From the NCBI GenBank assembly GCA_047611425.1, contig JBLFWJ010000057.1, positions 1 to 17,624 on the forward strand: DNA of 17,624 nt, in the 5' to 3' direction. The notes beneath the pieces were generated by a model that saw nothing but the letters and a program-made list of their open reading frames with translations, was not told where the DNA came from and searched no databases. The DNA comes from JBLFWJ01 sp047611425 (GTDB lineage: Bacteria; Bacteroidota; Bacteroidia; UBA10329). The position numbers and the translations under genes were made by a program. Of this stretch, positions 14,018-17,624 are shown in pieces; the stretch's first letter is position 1; every line of letters begins with the position of its first letter.

Positions 14018-14028
14018 TTCGCGAATCA
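14015..14028. terminator. Perfect 14-bp palindrome at the lipoprotein stop codon
   Basis: TGATTCGCGAATCA (14015-14028) is an exact palindrome whose first three bases are the lipoprotein TGA stop. As RNA it would fold into a 5-bp stem with a CGCG loop. A T-tract is absent, so intrinsic termination is doubtful; it could equally be a protein-binding site. Confidence 0.3.
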
Positions 14029-14120
14029 CCCCTTAATTCTATTTACAATATCCTGTTGGAATTTAGGTTGTATTGACCTTATCGAACAACGGCTTTTATG
14101 TACATTTGGCCGTAGCGCCC

Positions 14121-16580
14121 ATGGCCACGGAAAGCACTACCAACAAAGGAAAACGAGCAAAAGCAAAGAAGCAAAGTAAGACCAGTAATGGGGTCTCGCT
14201 TGTTGCTATTCTCAAGGACTCCAGATCACGAACTGTTGGTGGCCTTCTGTTGATTGTCATTTCCATTTTCCTTACTGCAGCCTTCATTTCTTTCCTTATT
14301 GTTGGAAATGCGGATGAAAGTCAAGTCACCCTTTCAATTTCCGAGAGTATAGATTCTGCAGAACAAGGGGATGGAATGAACAATTGGATGGGGGAATTGG
14401 GTGCACGAACAGCCAATCTCTTCATTAGAGATTGGTTTGGGATTTCAGCATTTTTAATTCCATTTGTAACGTTCCTCCTTGGGTTTAGAATCTCTTTTCG
14501 ATTTTCCATACTCCCTTTCTGGAAGACCATCCGTCATGTTCTATTCATGTTTTATTGGTTGCCAATGTCCATGGCATTTCTCTTTGCAGACAATACATTT
14601 GTTTCCGGGGAACTTGGCTTTTTCCTTCACACAAAATTTTCGGCACTCATTGGCGAATTAGGTACTGGGCTAGTCATTATTTTTTCGGCTATTGCATATT
14701 TGACCGTTTCATTCGGTTTCACAATTGATAGCCTAGTTAAGTTCTTCACTAAAAAGGATAAAATAGAGGAAGCGGAAACTGCGGTTGAGGAGGAGTCTGA
14801 CCTGGACCTCACTCCTATTCCAGATATTACGATTCAGACCAATGAAATTGATCTTGCCGCAGAAAGAGAAAAAGAAGTAGAGGTAGAAAAGGCATCTGAC
14901 GAACTTGAGGTTGAAGAACCAATCGTGGAAGATGAGCTTCCAATCACTGTTCCAGAACCCGAGTCAACAGTAGAGTCACAACCTGTAGCCGAAAACGCTG
15001 GTGATCCAATCGCCTTTCAGATTGAAGAAGTTGGGACGGAAGACGAGGTGAATGAATCAGCAATTGAAGGTTTGGAAGAATACGATCCCAAACTTGATTT
15101 GAGCATGTACAAGTATCCTACGTTGGATTTACTTGAAGCGCACGGAAGTTCCGAAATCAATGTTAATCGAGACGAATTAGAAGCCAACAAGAACAAGATT
15201 GTTCAGACTTTATCGAACTACAACATTGCCATTGATAAGGTGAAAGCCACCATTGGCCCGACTGTTACTCTATACGAAATCATACCCGCTCCAGGAATTC
15301 GAATCTCTAAGATTAAAAATCTTGAAGATGATATTGCTTTGAGTTTAGCGGCTCTTGGAATTAGAATCATTGCCCCAATTCCTGGAAAAGGTACAATTGG
15401 TATTGAAGTACCAAATTCCGACCCGGATACGGTATCGATGAGATCGGTTATCGCTTCAGAGAAATTTCAGAACTCTAAGATGGATTTGCCAATTGCTCTT
15501 GGTAAAACCATTTCGAACGAAACGTATGTGACTGACCTTGCCAAGATGCCGCACTTGCTTATGGCTGGTGCAACAGGACAGGGTAAATCGGTTGGATTGA
15601 ATGCTGTGCTAGCCTCTATCCTTTATAGGAAGCATCCGGCCCAAGTAAAGTTCGTCCTTGTAGACCCAAAGAAGGTAGAACTTACACTCTACAACAAGAT
15701 TGAACGGCACTTCTTAGCGAAGCTTCCTGATTCTGAGGATGCAATTATCACAGATACGTCTAAAGTTGTTTCGACTTTGAATTCGCTTTGCGTAGAAATG
15801 GACCAGCGTTACGACTTGCTTAAAACAGCAATGGTGCGTAACCTGAAAGAGTACAACGCCAAGTTTGTTGCTCGCAAGCTCAACCCAAAAGATGGCCACA
15901 GATATCTGCCATTTATTGTTCTTGTCGTAGACGAATTTGCAGATCTTATGATGACAGCTGGTAAGGAAGTGGAAACACCGATTGCTCGACTTGCGCAACT
16001 TGCAAGAGCAATTGGAATTCATTTGATTATTGCTACGCAAAGACCATCTGTGAATATCATAACAGGTACCATCAAAGCAAACTTCCCCGCAAGAATTGCT
16101 TTTAGAGTTACCTCTAAAATTGATTCTCGGACAATTCTGGATTCTGGTGGAGCCGAACAATTAATAGGTAGAGGCGACATGCTTTTGAGCACCGGAAGCG
16201 ACTTGATTCGACTTCAATGTGCGTTTCTCGATACTCCTGAGGTGGAAAAATTATGTGACTATATCGGTGGTCAGCAGGGTTATCCCGATGCATTCCTATT
16301 ACCAGAGATTGTTGAAACCAGCGGTGGTTCTGATTCATTGGGCGGAGATGCCATGGATCGAGACGTAATGTTTGAAGATGCTGCCAGAATTGTAGTTCAG
16401 CATCAGCAAGGATCGGCATCGCTTCTTCAAAGAAGATTAAAACTAGGATACAACCGAGCCGGTCGAATAGTCGATCAATTGGAGGCTGCTGGAATCATCG
16501 GCCCATTTGAGGGAAGCAAGGCAAGACAAGTCTTAATCCCAGATGAAATGTCATTGGAACAGTTGTTGAATAACCAGTGA
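14121..16580 (+). CDS. ftsK: DNA translocase FtsK/SpoIIIE family
   Basis: An 819-residue septal DNA pump that moves chromosome ends during cell division. The N-terminus is basic (MATESTTNKGKRAKAKKQSK), followed by four membrane helices in residues about 38-215 ('GGLLLIVISIFLTAAFISFL', 'FGISAFLIPFVTFLLGF', 'HVLFMFYWLPMSMAFLF', 'GLVIIFSAIAYLTVSFGF'). A very acidic Glu-rich linker spans about 213-315. The motor follows, with Walker A G-A-T-G-Q-G-K-S at 483-490 and Walker B 'FIVLVVDEFADL' (D604, E605). The winged-helix gamma domain that reads KOPS-like sites is at about 750-819 ('LLQRRLKLGYNRAGRIVDQL'). I prefer the ATG at 14121 to the in-frame TTG at 14073; a TACATTTG at 14101-14108 resembles a Bacteroidota -7 box just upstream, which also argues against the earlier start. 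The stop TGA precedes lolA by 20 bases, so the pair is an operon. Confidence 0.95.
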   Translation: MATESTTNKGKRAKAKKQSKTSNGVSLVAILKDSRSRTVGGLLLIVISIFLTAAFISFLIVGNADESQVTLSISESIDSAEQGDGMNNWMGELGARTANLFIRDWFGISAFLIPFVTFLLGFRISFRFSILPFWKTIRHVLFMFYWLPMSMAFLFADNTFVSGELGFFLHTKFSALIGELGTGLVIIFSAIAYLTVSFGFTIDSLVKFFTKKDKIEEAETAVEEESDLDLTPIPDITIQTNEIDLAAEREKEVEVEKASDELEVEEPIVEDELPITVPEPESTVESQPVAENAGDPIAFQIEEVGTEDEVNESAIEGLEEYDPKLDLSMYKYPTLDLLEAHGSSEINVNRDELEANKNKIVQTLSNYNIAIDKVKATIGPTVTLYEIIPAPGIRISKIKNLEDDIALSLAALGIRIIAPIPGKGTIGIEVPNSDPDTVSMRSVIASEKFQNSKMDLPIALGKTISNETYVTDLAKMPHLLMAGATGQGKSVGLNAVLASILYRKHPAQVKFVLVDPKKVELTLYNKIERHFLAKLPDSEDAIITDTSKVVSTLNSLCVEMDQRYDLLKTAMVRNLKEYNAKFVARKLNPKDGHRYLPFIVLVVDEFADLMMTAGKEVETPIARLAQLARAIGIHLIIATQRPSVNIITGTIKANFPARIAFRVTSKIDSRTILDSGGAEQLIGRGDMLLSTGSDLIRLQCAFLDTPEVEKLCDYIGGQQGYPDAFLLPEIVETSGGSDSLGGDAMDRDVMFEDAARIVVQHQQGSASLLQRRLKLGYNRAGRIVDQLEAAGIIGPFEGSKARQVLIPDEMSLEQLLNNQ

Positions 16581-16600
16581 TCTTCAAGAACATATCTAGA

Positions 16601-17251
16601 ATGAAAAAAATCTTCTTCACACTATTGTTACTTCCTTTAATTGGAGCAGCTCAATCCGACCCTAAGGCGACCGCAATCCTTGACGAAATGGGAATAGTGA
16701 ACAATGCCTATTCGAGCATTACAGCTGGCTTTGAATATACCTTGGACAACAAGGCTGCTGGCGTTAAAGACACAAGATCTGGAAGTGTACTTCTGTCTAA
16801 AGGAAATTTTGCCTTGGATTTAGGAGATTATAAAGTGAATGCAGATGGCAAAATTGTTTGGGTGACGATGACCGATCTTGAAGAAGTTCAGATTTATGAT
16901 TATAAAGAATTCAAAGAAGACAACGACTTCGATCCATCTGAAATATTCAGTGGGTACAGCACCGGGTTCAAAACGCAGTACCACGAATCTTCTAATATGG
17001 AGAATATAAAAGTTGATGTGGTAGACCTCTTTCCTGAGGACCCTTCAAAAAGAAACTTCAGCAGGATTAGATTATTTATTGAGCAATCCTCCAAGCATTT
17101 GAAGCAAGCTAAGGTGTTTGGAAAAGATGGAAATCTATATACTTATAAGGTCACCTCATTCGAATCGAATGCCGATGTATCTAGCATATTGAAGCCCTTT
17201 AATCAAAAGGCTTTGGAAGCAGCAGGGTTTTCAGTTGAAGATCTTCGCTAA
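16601..17251 (+). CDS. lolA: LolA-like outer-membrane lipoprotein carrier
   Basis: A 216-residue secreted protein with a signal peptide (MKKIFFTLLLLPLIGAAQS, cleavage after about residue 17) and a LolA-like single-domain beta fold. The opening 'ATAILDEMGIVNNAYSSITAGFEYTL' and the pattern 'GSVLLSKGNFALDLGDYKVNADGKIVWVTM', where a lipid-carrier 'extract and read out' strand pair precedes 'YDYKE', fit the Bacteroidota LolA family, which ferries lipoproteins across the periplasm. Placement directly downstream of ftsK supports this, because that order is common in the phylum. ATG at 16601 gives a clean signal peptide; a GTG at 16577 overlapping the ftsK stop would add an eight-residue extension and is less likely, although it would be a classical coupling arrangement. 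The stop TAA is part of an 18-bp palindrome shared with the convergent gene. Confidence 0.85.
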   Translation: MKKIFFTLLLLPLIGAAQSDPKATAILDEMGIVNNAYSSITAGFEYTLDNKAAGVKDTRSGSVLLSKGNFALDLGDYKVNADGKIVWVTMTDLEEVQIYDYKEFKEDNDFDPSEIFSGYSTGFKTQYHESSNMENIKVDVVDLFPEDPSKRNFSRIRLFIEQSSKHLKQAKVFGKDGNLYTYKVTSFESNADVSSILKPFNQKALEAAGFSVEDLR

Positions 17252-17260
17252 TTAGCGAAG
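17243..17260. terminator. Perfect palindrome forming the stop codons of two convergent genes
   Basis: CTTCGCTAATTAGCGAAG is an exact 18-bp palindrome, extendable by one T-A pair on each side (17242/17261). Read on the plus strand it ends lolA (Leu-Arg-stop); read on the minus strand it ends the T9SS-cargo gene (also Leu-Arg-stop). The RNA of either strand would form a stem of 7-8 bp with an AAUU loop. There is no T-tract in either direction. A bidirectional transcript end or 3' stabiliser is the simplest interpretation. Confidence 0.55.
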
Positions 17261-17624
17261 AAGAGTAACGTGTCCCATCACAACCTGCTCTTCACCAAGA
17301 GCATTTATTATGTCAATTCGGTAAGAATAAACGCCTAGCTCAACCGCCCTTCCGTTGAAGGTGCCATCCCAACCGTAAGTGATGTTGGCAGAGTGAAACA
17401 TCTCCTGGCCCCATCTATCTACAATGAAAATATTATAGTCTTGGATACCGATACCTTCGGCTAAGAAAACGTCATTATTTCCGTCACCATTTGGGGTAAA
17501 GGCAGAAGGAGCGTAAATAAATGTTTCTGGATCAACCCGAATGTTTTCAGACACCTCGTCTGTACACCGTCCGTTAATTGCTACCAAATGAATAGTGTAG
17601 TCACCTACTTCCCCATATTGATGG
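17252..17624 (-). CDS. T9SS type B sorting-domain protein, C-terminal part
   Basis: The C-terminal 124 or so residues of a larger secreted protein whose gene runs off the right edge; the frame remains open to 17623 (H-Q-Y-G-E-V-G-D-Y-T-I-H-L-V...), so the TTG at 17587 is not a start. The visible part has the end of a PKD/Ig-like repeat ('GDYTIHLVAINGRCTDEVS'), then a gliding-motility-associated (type B) C-terminal sorting domain: 'YAPSAFTPNGDGNNDVF', 'YNIFIVDRWGQEMFHS', 'GWDGTFNGRAVELGVYSYRI' and a final 'GHVTLLR'. This domain directs export through the type IX secretion system and cell-surface attachment or release in Bacteroidota. Such proteins are often very large adhesins; the cargo function is not visible. 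Its stop abuts the lolA stop with no spacer. Confidence 0.92.
   Translation of the reverse strand, partial: HQYGEVGDYTIHLVAINGRCTDEVSENIRVDPETFIYAPSAFTPNGDGNNDVFLAEGIGIQDYNIFIVDRWGQEMFHSANITYGWDGTFNGRAVELGVYSYRIDIINALGEEQVVMGHVTLLR

Noticed and set aside
13643..14029. Minus-strand open frame (128 codons) antisense to the lipoprotein gene
   Set aside because: No family resemblance; the plus-strand frame has a signal peptide and lipobox and explains the region.
14073..14120. TTG start giving ftsK 16 extra residues
   Set aside because: The ATG at 14121 gives the usual short basic N-terminus, and a promoter-like TACATTTG lies inside the would-be extension.
15714..16160. Long minus-strand open frame (148 codons) inside ftsK
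   Set aside because: It is antisense to the conserved motor domain and has a composition typical of a shadow frame (Cys-, Asn- and Ser-rich, no recognisable motif).
1..17624. Search for mobile elements, CRISPR arrays, tRNA or toxin-antitoxin and phage-defence genes
   Set aside because: No transposase, integrase, regularly spaced repeats, tRNA-like cloverleaf or recognised defence domain was seen; the region reads as stable chromosomal housekeeping DNA.

Overview
The window looks like chromosomal DNA from a member of the Bacteroidota, most likely Flavobacteriia or a close relative. The main evidence is a type IX secretion (gliding-motility type B) C-terminal sorting domain at the right edge, a flavobacterial-type arginine decarboxylase, a DUF2851 protein, FtsK followed by LolA, and a lipoprotein with a GLPGLI/DUF4412-like motif. 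The DNA is moderately AT-rich by eye, genes are tightly packed, and recognisable Shine-Dalgarno sequences are scarce, which also fits the phylum. I see no mobile element, CRISPR array, rRNA or tRNA. No gene-free gap exceeds about 150 bases.

Layout. At 1-384 (+) is the 3' end of a peroxiredoxin-like gene. It converges, with stop codons 3 bases apart, on a long minus-strand block running from 9238 down to 388. In transcription order that block is arginase, argS (ATGA overlap), pyrF, a DUF2851 protein, a small PspC-domain protein, a two-TM K+ channel with an RCK domain (overlapping the PspC gene), an RmlD-like sugar-nucleotide reductase and an AGCS sodium:amino-acid symporter. A 146-base divergent intergenic region (9239-9384) separates arginase from a plus-strand series: a CtlX-type amidinohydrolase, a short-chain dehydrogenase, a DUF1905/YdeI protein, arginine decarboxylase (speA), a lipoprotein, ftsK and lolA. 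A 5'-truncated T9SS-cargo gene on the minus strand ends immediately against lolA.

How the genes fit together. The centre (8.3-13.2 kb) is rich in arginine chemistry. Arginase makes ornithine and urea, arginine decarboxylase makes agmatine, CtlX belongs to the guanidino/ureido-modifying pentein enzymes, and ArgRS charges tRNA with arginine. Arginase and argS are translationally coupled, and arginase and ctlX share a divergent control region full of inverted repeats. The ftsK-lolA pair is cell division and envelope housekeeping. The rest is core metabolism and transport.

I did not find a clearly undescribed multi-gene system. The points most worth a second look are the arginine cluster with its divergent control region, an 18-bp perfect palindrome that supplies the stop codons of two convergent genes, a probable dispersed REP-like repeat near 2051-2101, a hairpin just upstream of a TTG-started DUF2851 gene, and the conserved-unknown trio DUF2851-PspC-K+ channel. 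Several ORFs open at TTG or GTG codons. Where an in-frame ATG gives the expected N-terminus I moved the start to it (2103-3011, 8291-9238, 9385-10302, 10387-11163, 14121-16580, 16601-17251).
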